Shown one piece after another: positions 1 to 7,817 of a stretch of 20,759 bases of DNA (position 1 is the first letter of the stretch; every line of letters begins with the position of its first letter). Source of the DNA: an uncultured Collinsella sp. (GTDB taxonomy: Bacteria; Actinomycetota; Coriobacteriia; Coriobacteriales; Coriobacteriaceae); contig CABUWV010000022.1 of assembly GCA_902495355.1 (NCBI GenBank), positions 1 to 20,759 on the forward strand, written 5' to 3'. The notes under the pieces were generated by a model. It was not told the DNA's origin and ran no database searches. It saw only the letters and a list, made by a program, of their open reading frames with translations. A program made the translations under genes and the position numbers.

Positions 1-113
1 GCGCGAGCCGCATTCACGCCAATCTGACGTTCAATTTCAAGGGCGCGACCAGAAGGTCAGCGCCCTTTCATTTCACGTCACCTTGGCGCAAATGCGGCTC
101 GCTCGCTGGCATT
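1..113 (-). repeat. Nested double stem-loop element, copy 1 (left edge)
   Basis: Read on the minus strand, the element starts with the head AATGCCAGCGAGCG (100-113). An outer arm at 85-102 pairs with 3-20 (16 of 18 positions). Inside it, an inner arm at 59-67 pairs with 39-46 and leads into the apical stem-loop GACC-TTCT-GGTC (47-58). A single unpaired T precedes GACC on the 5' side. A second copy with the same head, apex and spacing but different arms lies at 5387-5499. The element may continue beyond the window edge. It lies 30 nt past the stop of the downstream Pip gene, so it may serve as that gene's 3' end. Confidence 0.7.
39..67 (-). terminator. Strong hairpin after the Pip operon, possible terminator
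   Basis: The stem AAGGGCGC/GCGCCCTT is extended by GACC/GGTC with a TTCT loop. It lies about 75 nt after the stop codon at 143. The tract following it on the minus strand (TTGAAATTGAA) is only weakly U-rich, so termination efficiency is uncertain. The hairpin is also the inner part of the nested repeat element at 1-113. Confidence 0.4.
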
Positions 114-142
114 AGTGCTACATCAGCGTTAACGTTGCCGCA

Positions 143-2332
143 CTAAATTAGCTTTGTCGACTCCAGCTTTTCGATGATCCAGTCGTTGGCTTTGATGACC
201 GGACGGCGGAAGACGACGCCCAGGGCCAGCGACGGAATCAGATAGCTCGCCAGAATACCCAGCTCAACCCAGTACTCCATATGGTAGGCGCCTGCCATGG
301 CAGCATGCATGGCGTTGATGCCGTGAGTGAACGGCAGGAACGGATAGATCGCCTGGAACACAGGACCGGTCATCTCGATGGGGAACGTGCCGCCCGAACC
401 GCCGACCTGCATGACCAGCAGCACAACGGCCAAAGCCTTGCCGATATCGCCAAACGAAACCGTAAGCGTGTAGACGATATTGGAGAACACGAGACTCGCG
501 ACCCAGCCCGCCAGCACAAACTGCAGCGGGTTGTCGCACTGGATGCCAAAGAACAGGATGTCGCCCGCGCACACGAGCGTTGCCTGCAGCAGAGCCAAAC
601 CGCCAAAGAACAAGTAACGACCCAGGTAGATCTCGTGTAGGCGTACGGGGATGAGCTCGTTGATAAGCTCATCGTCAACCGACACCTTCATCATGGCCGC
701 CAGCACGATCGAGCCGACCCAGAGCGACAGAATCGTGTAGAACGGCGCCATGGCCGAGCCGTAGTTGCGGATCGGATAGACCGGTTTGCGATCGAGCGCG
801 ACGGGACCGGAAAGCGACACGGCCAAACCCTCGGGATCGTTGCCAATCATCGTCTTGATCGTGGCAAGGTCGTCCGACATCAGGGCGCCATCGAGCTCAT
901 CCTTAAACGCACTGATCTTATCGGACGCTTCACCTAGCTGATCGGAAGCCTTGTTGACCAGCTTGGCGGCCTTGGAGAGGCCCTTTGCCAGCGAACCGGA
1001 TGCGTTGGTCAGGCCGTCTACGGCGCTATCCAGATCGCCCGAGATGCCATCCAGCGAGTCCAGGATGCCTGAAACCGTTTTCTTGAGCTCCTTTGCCTTG
1101 ACCGAGAACGTGGAGTCGTAGTCGGACTTGGCGCCCGAAATGCCCGCCTTGGCATCGGCGATGGCCTGGTCGACTTCGGCACGCGAGTTGTTGACCTCGG
1201 CCATGCTATCGGAGAGAGACTTCGCGGTAGCCGCCAGATCCTTGGCATTGTTGCGGTACTCAACGGCGATTCTGCCCAGCGACGTCGCGGCGGACTTGAG
1301 GCCGTCCTTCAAATTCTCATCGCTCACCTGGTCGGCAAGGCTGCGGAGCTGATCGGCCATCGCATCGATATCCTTGGCGCGCGCATTGAGGGCCGCAGCG
1401 GCATCGTTGAGTTGGGACACCGTAAGGTCGACATGCTGGTTTGCGGTGTCGAACGCCTTCGCGAGCTCGGCAGACACATTGTCGAACGAACCAGCACTTC
1501 CATCGATTGCGGCATCGATGGCATCGTTTGCCGCCTTAAGCGCTTCTTTGGAATCATCGATGCCGCTTTTGGCATGTTCCATGAGCTGCTTTGTCGACTC
1601 ATCGACGGCACCGGTCTGCTTGAGCATGCCGCTCGCCGACGTCAGCGAATCGGACGTGGAGCTCAAAATGCCCGCCAGCGACGAAGCATTTGCCTGAACG
1701 TCTCGCAGGTCCTCAATCGAATCGCCGAGCGTCGAGGACAGGTTGGCGATAAAGTTGCTGACCTGGTCGGTGCTCATGTAATCGAGCAGGCTGGACACCG
1801 TCTTAAGACCGATGCTCGTAATGGTCTCGGTAAAAGTTTCGTTAACCTGGCTCTGGACGGCGCTCGAACCCTTCTCGGTCACGATCTGCGCAATGGCGTT
1901 GGCCTTCTGATTCTCGTAGAACTCGATATCGGCATGCTTCACGTCGGTCGAGAAAAGCGTCATCATGTCAGCGCTAAACGTTTTGGGGATAACGACGGCA
2001 GCATAGTACGCGCCCGACTTAACGCCCTCGATAGCCTTTTCGCGATTGTTGAGCACAACCCAATCGAAGCTCTCGTTGCCGCGTAGGGTGGCGGTCACGT
2101 TTTCGCCCACGTTAACCTCGACGGGGATCAAATCGCTCTCGTAACCCTCATCGGTGTTGACCACGGCGATCTTAAGATTGCCGGTGTTGCCGTACGGATC
2201 CCAGCTGCCGGCGATGTTAAACCACGCGTACAGACACGGTACGATAATGAGGCCCATCACGACAACCAAGCCGATCACGGAGCGAGACACGTTTTGGACA
2301 TCGCGCTTAAACAGATGCAGGATGTTCTTCAT
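143..2332 (-). CDS. YhgE/Pip domain membrane protein (downstream paralog, 729 aa)
   Basis: The product belongs to the YhgE/Pip family (phage-infection-protein-like, related to ABC-2 permeases). The family is membrane-bound; members have been linked to phage adsorption in lactococci and to type VII secretion accessory roles, but the biochemical role is poorly known. One N-terminal membrane segment (about residues 18-40) is followed by the family signature WDPYGNT (44-50). A long extracytoplasmic region (about 60-510) is rich in Ala, Ser and Asp and predicted mainly helical or coiled-coil. About five or six membrane segments follow (about 525-710), including PFTHGINAMHAAMAG. The ATG directly follows the TAA of the upstream paralog. 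Its ribosome site GGAGGTGAG lies inside the end of that gene, so the two are very likely translationally coupled. Family assignment is firm; function is inferred. Confidence 0.9.
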   Translation of the reverse strand: MKNILHLFKRDVQNVSRSVIGLVVVMGLIIVPCLYAWFNIAGSWDPYGNTGNLKIAVVNTDEGYESDLIPVEVNVGENVTATLRGNESFDWVVLNNREKAIEGVKSGAYYAAVVIPKTFSADMMTLFSTDVKHADIEFYENQKANAIAQIVTEKGSSAVQSQVNETFTETITSIGLKTVSSLLDYMSTDQVSNFIANLSSTLGDSIEDLRDVQANASSLAGILSSTSDSLTSASGMLKQTGAVDESTKQLMEHAKSGIDDSKEALKAANDAIDAAIDGSAGSFDNVSAELAKAFDTANQHVDLTVSQLNDAAAALNARAKDIDAMADQLRSLADQVSDENLKDGLKSAATSLGRIAVEYRNNAKDLAATAKSLSDSMAEVNNSRAEVDQAIADAKAGISGAKSDYDSTFSVKAKELKKTVSGILDSLDGISGDLDSAVDGLTNASGSLAKGLSKAAKLVNKASDQLGEASDKISAFKDELDGALMSDDLATIKTMIGNDPEGLAVSLSGPVALDRKPVYPIRNYGSAMAPFYTILSLWVGSIVLAAMMKVSVDDELINELIPVRLHEIYLGRYLFFGGLALLQATLVCAGDILFFGIQCDNPLQFVLAGWVASLVFSNIVYTLTVSFGDIGKALAVVLLVMQVGGSGGTFPIEMTGPVFQAIYPFLPFTHGINAMHAAMAGAYHMEYWVELGILASYLIPSLALGVVFRRPVIKANDWIIEKLESTKLI

Positions 2333-5149
2333 TTATGCCTCACCTCCTTTGGAGTGCTTGCCAAGCGCGGTGGTATCTCCATCATTTGTGGCTGTGCTGT
2401 CGCTGCCCTGAGATTTATGGTGCGAGCCGATATGCGGCAAGCGGCCCGTGGACTGATCGCCGCCCTTGGCACCACGCTCGCTGGCGTTGAGGCCAAACAT
2501 GTGGCGGGCGGCAGGAATGGCGGCCGTGTGTTCGCGCATCTCGCGACGCAGGTCCTCATCCGAAAGCGCCGAGATGCGCATCTGGGTATTGAGACTCGCT
2601 CGGATATATTCGATATTGATAAGCCAGCCGCAGATGGCAATAACCGAGATGATCCAAATGACAAGCAGGATGATCTTGCCGTTATTGTCGATATCGAGAA
2701 CCGTCGACAGGACAAAGAGCAGGACCTGAACGCCCACCACGGCGGCAAAACCGCCCTTGATGTAGTACGGGTAGCGATGTTCAAAGGCGACCGCATGATC
2801 GAGCAGTTCGCGACGGTACGAATCGGAATCGAGCATGACGCGCATGGCCGTGCGCAGCGAGTAGCGCTGGCGCGGCAGGTCGTTGGACTCGCAAATCATC
2901 ATACCGGTCGTGGAGAGCTGTTTATCAAAGAGCAGGTTAAGGTTGAGCAGCAGCGGACGCAGCTGCAGGCCGATAAAGAGCGCCACGATCAAGAACACGC
3001 CCAGAATGCACAGGTTAAACAGGTAGTTGAACGAATACATGCCGCCGACCGTCTCGCGCAGCAGATTGATGCCGTAGGTAAAGGGCAGCAGCGGGTGCAG
3101 CCACTGGAAGAAGCCGGGCATCATCTCGATGGGGTACATGCCCGACGAACCTGGAATCTGCACGATAACCAGAATGACGCCGATTGCCTTGCCGATGTGC
3201 TTAAACGTAGTGGACAGCGCATAAATGATGTTGACGTAGGTGAACGAGATGGCGATGCCACCCAGCACAAATAGGAGCGGACTGACGCACTGTACGCCAA
3301 TGACCAGATCGCCTACCGTAACGATGATGGCCTGCAACGCGCCCAGGATCACCATGAGCAACCAGCGGCCAAAGTAGCCTTGGCGCGCCGTAAAGCTGCC
3401 AACACCTTCACGGTCGACCTCGAGCTTGTAGATGGCGATGAGCACATAGCCGCCCACCCAAAGCGCCAGATTGGTGTAGAAGGGAGCGATGCCCGAGCCA
3501 AAGCTCTTGACCGGATAGATTGACTTGGACGTCAACTCAACCGGAGACGCCATGAAATCTGCCACGTCATTGACATCGACGCCCATCAGATCGGCCAGCT
3601 CGCCCATGGACTCGGAGGTCTGCAGCGCCGCGATGTCATTGGCGGCGGTTGCAAGCTTGTCCTGGACCTTGGCAAGCGAGGAATCGGTCTGGGACAGCGT
3701 GGTCTTGGCCTGGCCGAGCGTAGCGCTAAGCTGCGCCAACGTGCCGCGCGCATTTGCAAGTGTAGGTGTCATACCCGAGACGATACCGGTCAGGTCGCCC
3801 GAAACGGCAGCAAAAGAGTCGAGCGCGCTCGAGGCCTTCGGCAGCGCGTTTTGGCCCAAGTCCGTCTGGGCTTGGCCAAGGTTGGTCGCACCGGTATGAA
3901 TTGCGTTATTGATAGCGTCACTGGCACCCGAAACAGCCGCTGCGTCATTCGCCATGGCGCTCGACTGCGCGGACAGACCGTCCTTGATGCTCTGAAGCTT
4001 TTCATTCTGCTCGCGGAGCAAATCGATGGTCGATACAATGCGCGCGTCAATTTCCTCGGAACCTGTCGACGTGTCATTGGCGAGAATCTCTAAGTGCCCG
4101 ATAACGGCCTTATTGTGGTCGATCGTCGCTTGGAGAGACTCGAGCGAGTTGTCGATACGGGTGGTCGTAGATGTGACCGTGCCCGTCAGCTTGCCGATGG
4201 CAGCGTTCGCAGAGGCTGACGTCTTGGTGAGCGCAAGGCTGCCTTCCGAGAGCGCCTTGGAGAGCGAGGCGACAGAGTTGCCCGCCGTGGCGCGAGCCTC
4301 GCCCAGCAGGTCATTACCCTGGGAGATCGCCTGCGTCAGCGACGGCGCCTGACCCTGCAGACCGGCAAGTGCCGCATCTGCCGAGGCAATGGAACCACTC
4401 GTCTTATCGATGGCGGCATTCATGTCGCCAATCGAATCACGCACTTCGCCCAACGTATCGGAAGCCTCTGATACCGAACCGGCCAACGAATCCTGAGTCT
4501 GGGTTGCCTTGTCCTTTAAATCGACTCCGGCATCCTTGGCAATACTGGCAACGGTCTCGCCCACCGTGGAGACAAATTCCGAGTTGATCTGCTCCTCGAT
4601 GGTGTTTGCACCGGTGTCGGTAACCTTGGGCGCAATAGCGCTCTTCTTCTCATTGACGTAGTACGTAAGCTTGGGCTGATGGTAGTTGCCGTCGAGCATC
4701 GAAACCAGGTTATCCGAGAAGTTCTTGGGGACTACGATGGCCGCATAGTACTCACCGCTCTCGACGCCCTCTTTGGCATCGGCCGCAGAATCGACGAAGG
4801 TCCAGCCCAGCTGATCGTTTTCCTTGAGCTGATCGACGACCTGATCGCCCGCGTTGAGCTCGCCCACCAGGTCGTTTTGGGTGCCCCGATCGTTGTTGGC
4901 GATGGCAATCTTGATGCCCTGGGTGTTTCCGTACGGATCCCAGTTGGCCACGATGTTGTACCAGGCATACAGCGAGGGAATAACGCACACGCCAAGGGTA
5001 ACCACCAAGGCGACGGGGTTCACAAGCAGTCGCTTAATGTCGCGCTTAAATATCGCAAAGGAGACCTTTGCATTGGATAGTTTGCTGCCGAGACTCACGC
5101 TTGGACCATCCATCCTGTCGTTGAATCGAATCGTACTATCGATAACCAT
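2333..5149 (-). CDS. YhgE/Pip domain membrane protein with C-terminal extension (938 aa)
   Basis: This is the upstream member of a tandem Pip pair. It has an N-terminal membrane segment ending VIPSLYAWYNI, the signature NWDPYGNT, a long helical Ser/Ala/Thr-rich extracytoplasmic domain, and a C-terminal membrane block (about 550-745) with PFTYGINLLRETVGG. Unlike its neighbour it continues for about 190 residues. This extension has two more membrane segments (around VGVQVLLFVLSTVL and IILLVIWIISVIAICGWL) and a hydrophilic, probably disordered tail rich in Gly, Ser and His. The start is uncertain. I chose ATG 5149; a TTG at 5182 and an ATG at 5113 are alternatives, and none has a good ribosome site. 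A candidate promoter lies at 5206-5234. The gene and its paralog form a two-gene operon. The family also includes proteins of this size, but I do not recognise the extension. Confidence 0.88.
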   Translation of the reverse strand: MVIDSTIRFNDRMDGPSVSLGSKLSNAKVSFAIFKRDIKRLLVNPVALVVTLGVCVIPSLYAWYNIVANWDPYGNTQGIKIAIANNDRGTQNDLVGELNAGDQVVDQLKENDQLGWTFVDSAADAKEGVESGEYYAAIVVPKNFSDNLVSMLDGNYHQPKLTYYVNEKKSAIAPKVTDTGANTIEEQINSEFVSTVGETVASIAKDAGVDLKDKATQTQDSLAGSVSEASDTLGEVRDSIGDMNAAIDKTSGSIASADAALAGLQGQAPSLTQAISQGNDLLGEARATAGNSVASLSKALSEGSLALTKTSASANAAIGKLTGTVTSTTTRIDNSLESLQATIDHNKAVIGHLEILANDTSTGSEEIDARIVSTIDLLREQNEKLQSIKDGLSAQSSAMANDAAAVSGASDAINNAIHTGATNLGQAQTDLGQNALPKASSALDSFAAVSGDLTGIVSGMTPTLANARGTLAQLSATLGQAKTTLSQTDSSLAKVQDKLATAANDIAALQTSESMGELADLMGVDVNDVADFMASPVELTSKSIYPVKSFGSGIAPFYTNLALWVGGYVLIAIYKLEVDREGVGSFTARQGYFGRWLLMVILGALQAIIVTVGDLVIGVQCVSPLLFVLGGIAISFTYVNIIYALSTTFKHIGKAIGVILVIVQIPGSSGMYPIEMMPGFFQWLHPLLPFTYGINLLRETVGGMYSFNYLFNLCILGVFLIVALFIGLQLRPLLLNLNLLFDKQLSTTGMMICESNDLPRQRYSLRTAMRVMLDSDSYRRELLDHAVAFEHRYPYYIKGGFAAVVGVQVLLFVLSTVLDIDNNGKIILLVIWIISVIAICGWLINIEYIRASLNTQMRISALSDEDLRREMREHTAAIPAARHMFGLNASERGAKGGDQSTGRLPHIGSHHKSQGSDSTATNDGDTTALGKHSKGGEA

Positions 5150-5205
5150 TGTACGTAAGCGCTTTAGCGTCTCAGAGCACAATGGTATTGAGTTTTGCGG
5201 GTAGC

Positions 5206-5234
5206 AATATACTACGAAGACGAATTAACGTACA
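5206..5234 (-). promoter_or_regulatory. Candidate promoter of the Pip operon
   Basis: On the minus strand there is a -10-like TATATT (5206-5211), 17 nt downstream of a weak -35-like TGTACG. Predicted transcription would start near 5199, about 50 nt before ATG 5149. The -35 match is only three of six, so this rests mainly on the -10 and on position. Confidence 0.4.
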
Positions 5235-5244
5235 GTTGTACAGT
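5230..5244. promoter_or_regulatory. Direct repeat GTACAGT-T-GTACAGT, possible operator
   Basis: Two perfect 7-nt copies (5230-5236 and 5238-5244) are separated by one base and overlap the -35 region of the candidate Pip promoter. A short-period direct repeat at this position fits a regulator binding site, but no regulator is identified. Confidence 0.3.
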
Positions 5245-5386
5245 ATCTTTAATTTCAGCAGGTCACAAAACCACAACCCGCACAAATTAGCAATTCAAAT
5301 AGTCATCGGGGACGTTCTTAAACGACTGGTCAAACAAGAACGCCCCCAACGACTAGTTTGGACCACGGTAACATCGATGTTTTAGC

Positions 5387-5499
5387 AATGCCAGCGAGCG
5401 GGCGCCAGAGCGAACAAATTGGCATGAAAAGAGGACGGCATAGACCTTCTGGTCATGCCGTCCTCTTTGAATGACAAGTTGTCGCTCTGGCGCCCGCGC
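5387..5499 (+). repeat. Nested double stem-loop element, copy 2
   Basis: Plus-strand head AATGCCAGCGAGCG (5387-5400). The outer arm beginning at 5398 (GCGGGCGCCAGAGCG) pairs perfectly over 15 bp with 5483-5497. The inner arm 5428-5441 pairs perfectly over 14 bp with 5455-5468. One unpaired A (5442) precedes the apical GACC-TTCT-GGTC (5443-5454). The outer-arm start and end fall at index 12 and index 111 counted from the head, the same as in the copy at 1-113, although the arm sequences are unrelated. The inner stem ends in TCCTCTTT on the plus strand and is preceded by AAAA, so it could terminate weakly in either direction between htpG and the Pip operon. Confidence 0.8.
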
Positions 5500-5535
5500 A
5501 GCGTCGACTGGTCCGCCGTTCGTTAGAACGGCGGA
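5498..5535 (+). repeat. GCAGCGTCGA linker plus 10-bp perfect hairpin, unit 1
   Basis: GCAGCGTCGA (5498-5507) is followed by a perfect 10-bp hairpin, arms 5512-5521 and 5526-5535, with loop GTTA. It abuts the nested element at 5387-5499 and is followed by a second unit of the same design. Confidence 0.65.
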
Positions 5536-5542
5536 ACTGAGG

Positions 5543-5583
5543 GCAGCGTCGAGCCGTTACGCGGTTTGGTAAAACCGCGTAAC
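5543..5583 (+). repeat. GCAGCGTCGA linker plus 12-bp perfect hairpin, unit 2
   Basis: GCAGCGTCGA (5543-5552) is followed by a perfect 12-bp hairpin, arms 5556-5567 and 5572-5583, with loop GGTA. On the minus strand it begins 7 nt after the htpG stop codon. No U tract follows it in that direction, so it looks more like a 3'-end stabilising structure or repeat unit than a classical terminator. Confidence 0.65.
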
Positions 5584-5590
5584 TACCTAA

Positions 5591-7615
5591 CTACATCAAG
5601 TTGCAAACAGCCGCCGCGAAGGCAACGGGGTCCTCGGGGAGGATGCCCTCGACCAGCAGGGCCTGATCGTAGAGCAGACCGGAGTACTGCTTGATCTTGT
5701 CGGCGTCGCCTGCCTTCTGGGCAGCGACAAGCTTGTCAAAGACCGGGTGCTTGGCGTTGAGCTCGAGCACGCGTTGGCTCTTGGGCATGCCGTCGGGCGC
5801 GCCCTCGGGTCCCTTCTGGAGCACCTTCTCCATCTCGAGCGAAAGTGGGCCCTCGGTGGTGATACAAGCGGGGGCATCGGTCAGGCGCGCGGAGACGGCG
5901 ACTTTCTCGACCTTGTCACCGAGCGCCTCCTTCATAGCGCTAAAGAGGTCCTCGTTCTCCTTGGTGGCGTCCTCGGCCTCCTTCTTCTCGTCCTCGGTCG
6001 CCAGGTCAAGATCACCGGTCGCAACGTTCTTGAGCTCTAGATGACGATCCTCGACCTCGGGCTCGGCACCGTCGGCCACAGCCTTCTCGGCAGCCTCGCG
6101 GGCAGCATCGTCCTCGTAGATCTTGGGCATATCGGCGGCAACGTACTCACGCATAGCCTGGAACGTGAACTCATCCACATCCTGCGTCAGCAGCAGCACG
6201 TCATAGCCGCGGTCGAGCACGCCCTTTACCACGGGCATCTTGGCCAAGCGCTCACGCGAGTCGCCGGCGGCGTAGTAGATGGCCTTCTGATCCTCGGGCA
6301 TGCCCTTGGCATACTCGGCCAGGGTAATCATCTTCTGTTCCTTGGCAGACCAGAACAGCAACAGGTCGGCGAGCTCATCGGCCTTCATGCCATAGCTCGA
6401 GTAGATGCCGTACTTAAGACCGCGGCCAAAGTTCTCAAAGAACTTCTCGTAGGCCTCGCGGTCGTTGTCACGCATATCCTCAAGGTCGGCGGTAATCTTC
6501 TTTTCCACACGCTTGGCGATGGCCTTGAGCTGACGGTTCTGCTGCAGCGTCTCGCGCGAGATGTTGAGCGACACGTCGGCGGAATCCACGACGCCGCGGA
6601 CAAAGTTGTAGTAGTCGGGCAGCAGGTCGTCGCACTTCTCCATGATCAGGACGTTGGAGCTGTAGAGCGCCAGACCCTTCTCGTAGTCCTTGCTGTACAG
6701 ATCGAACGGCGCGCGTCCCGGCACAAACAGCAGGGCGTCATACTCGAGCGTGCCCTCGGCGTGGAAGCTGATGGTGCGCGCAGGATCGTCAAAGTCGTGG
6801 AACGTGGACTTGTAGAACTCGTCGTAGTCCTTCTGCTCGACATCGGAGCTGTGCTTCTTCCAGATCGGTGTCATGGAATTGACGGTCTCGAGCTCCTGGT
6901 AGTCCTCGTACTCGGGCTTGTAATCGTCGCCGGCGTCCTCGGGCTTGGGTTTCTGGCGGCTCTTGGACACCATCATCTGGATCGGGTAACGCACATAGTT
7001 ACTGTACTGCTGAATCAGGCTCTTGAGACCCCACTCGGTCAGGAAGCGATCGTAGGTCTCGGCCTCGCCGTCGGCATCGAGCTTCTCGTTCTCGCGCAGC
7101 GTCAGGATGACATCGGTACCGTGCTCGGCGCGCTCGCCGTCCTCGATGGTGTAGCCCTCAAGACCGTCGGATTCCCACACATGGGCGACATCCTCGCCGT
7201 AGGCGCGGCTGACGACCTTCACATGGCTGGCGACCATAAAAGCCGAGTAGAAGCCCACGCCAAACTGACCGATGATGTCGACATCGGAGCCCTGCTGCTC
7301 GGCGTTCTCGGTCTTAAACTCCTCGGAGCCGGAATGGGCGATGGTGCCCAGATTGCGCTCCAGCTCCTCGGCGGTCATGCCAATGCCGTTATCCGAGATG
7401 GTAATGGTGCGGGCGTCTTTATCAAAGGAGACGCGAATGGCCAGGTCGCCCTGGTCGATCTTGACGCTCGGGTCCTGCAGGCTCTTAAAGTTGAGCTTGT
7501 CGACGGCGTCGCTCGCGTTAGAGATAAGCTCGCGCAGGAAGATTTCTTTATTGGTGTAGATGGAGTTGATCATGAGGTCGAGCAGTTTTTTGCTCTCGGT
7601 CTTAAATTGACGCAT
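5591..7615 (-). CDS. htpG: Molecular chaperone HtpG (Hsp90 family), 674 aa
   Basis: This is a cytosolic Hsp90-family ATPase chaperone that remodels client proteins with the DnaK system. The GHKL ATP-binding domain is complete: helix with Glu29/Asn33 in ELISNASDAVDKL (29-41), DNGIGM (75-80) and GQFGVGFYSAF (from 116). The middle domain carries NISRETLQQN with the conserved ATP-contacting Arg. A long acidic, charged stretch (about 510-575) precedes the C-terminal dimerisation domain. Length is within the family range. ATG 7615 is supported by AAAGGA about 7 nt upstream. No CIRCE or HspR-type inverted repeat is visible upstream. Instead an 8-bp hairpin followed by five T residues lies in the leader (7646-7670). 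It stands alone downstream of the acetyltransferase gene. Identification is certain. Confidence 0.98.
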   Translation of the reverse strand: MRQFKTESKKLLDLMINSIYTNKEIFLRELISNASDAVDKLNFKSLQDPSVKIDQGDLAIRVSFDKDARTITISDNGIGMTAEELERNLGTIAHSGSEEFKTENAEQQGSDVDIIGQFGVGFYSAFMVASHVKVVSRAYGEDVAHVWESDGLEGYTIEDGERAEHGTDVILTLRENEKLDADGEAETYDRFLTEWGLKSLIQQYSNYVRYPIQMMVSKSRQKPKPEDAGDDYKPEYEDYQELETVNSMTPIWKKHSSDVEQKDYDEFYKSTFHDFDDPARTISFHAEGTLEYDALLFVPGRAPFDLYSKDYEKGLALYSSNVLIMEKCDDLLPDYYNFVRGVVDSADVSLNISRETLQQNRQLKAIAKRVEKKITADLEDMRDNDREAYEKFFENFGRGLKYGIYSSYGMKADELADLLLFWSAKEQKMITLAEYAKGMPEDQKAIYYAAGDSRERLAKMPVVKGVLDRGYDVLLLTQDVDEFTFQAMREYVAADMPKIYEDDAAREAAEKAVADGAEPEVEDRHLELKNVATGDLDLATEDEKKEAEDATKENEDLFSAMKEALGDKVEKVAVSARLTDAPACITTEGPLSLEMEKVLQKGPEGAPDGMPKSQRVLELNAKHPVFDKLVAAQKAGDADKIKQYSGLLYDQALLVEGILPEDPVAFAAAVCNLM

Positions 7616-7645
7616 GTGCAGTCCTTTCGCGCTACCCCTGTCCGC

Positions 7646-7670
7646 AAAAACGGCTCGGTCGCCCGAGCCG
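7646..7670 (-). terminator. Hairpin plus T5 between the acetyltransferase gene and htpG
   Basis: On the minus strand a perfect 8-bp stem CGGCTCGG/CCGAGCCG with loop GCGA is followed by TTTTT. It ends only about 30 nt before the htpG ATG. It may terminate the upstream gene, or act as an attenuator or leader structure if htpG is transcribed from the candidate promoter at about 7702-7730. Confidence 0.55.
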
Positions 7671-7701
7671 CATCGCAGACCTGCTATCTTCAGACTTAGA
7701 T

Positions 7702-7730
7702 TTTATAACCCATTAACGCGCATATATACA
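7702..7730 (-). promoter_or_regulatory. Candidate htpG promoter
   Basis: A minus-strand TATAAA (7702-7707) lies in an AT-rich patch inside an otherwise GC-rich region, with a weak TGTATA 17 nt upstream. A 7-bp inverted repeat CATACGG/CTGTATG (7729-7735, 7746-7752) sits just upstream of the -35 position and could be a binding site. The transcript would include the hairpin at 7651-7670. Confidence 0.35.
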
Positions 7731-7817
7731 TACGGAATCGAAAAACTGTATGTCCGAGCGCTCTGATGCGCCAATTGCCAAGGAGTGTCCCAAACTGCCG
7801 GCAGGAAAGGAACGTTC

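Noticed and set aside
2294..3274. 326-codon plus-strand frame antisense to the Pip genes
   Set aside because: It spans the junction of two clear minus-strand genes; composition is that of an antisense frame and no ribosome site is seen.
6041..7699. Open 552-codon plus-strand frame antisense to htpG
   Set aside because: It is rich in Val, Leu, Gly and His without any family motif and is fully explained by the htpG codon pattern on the other strand.
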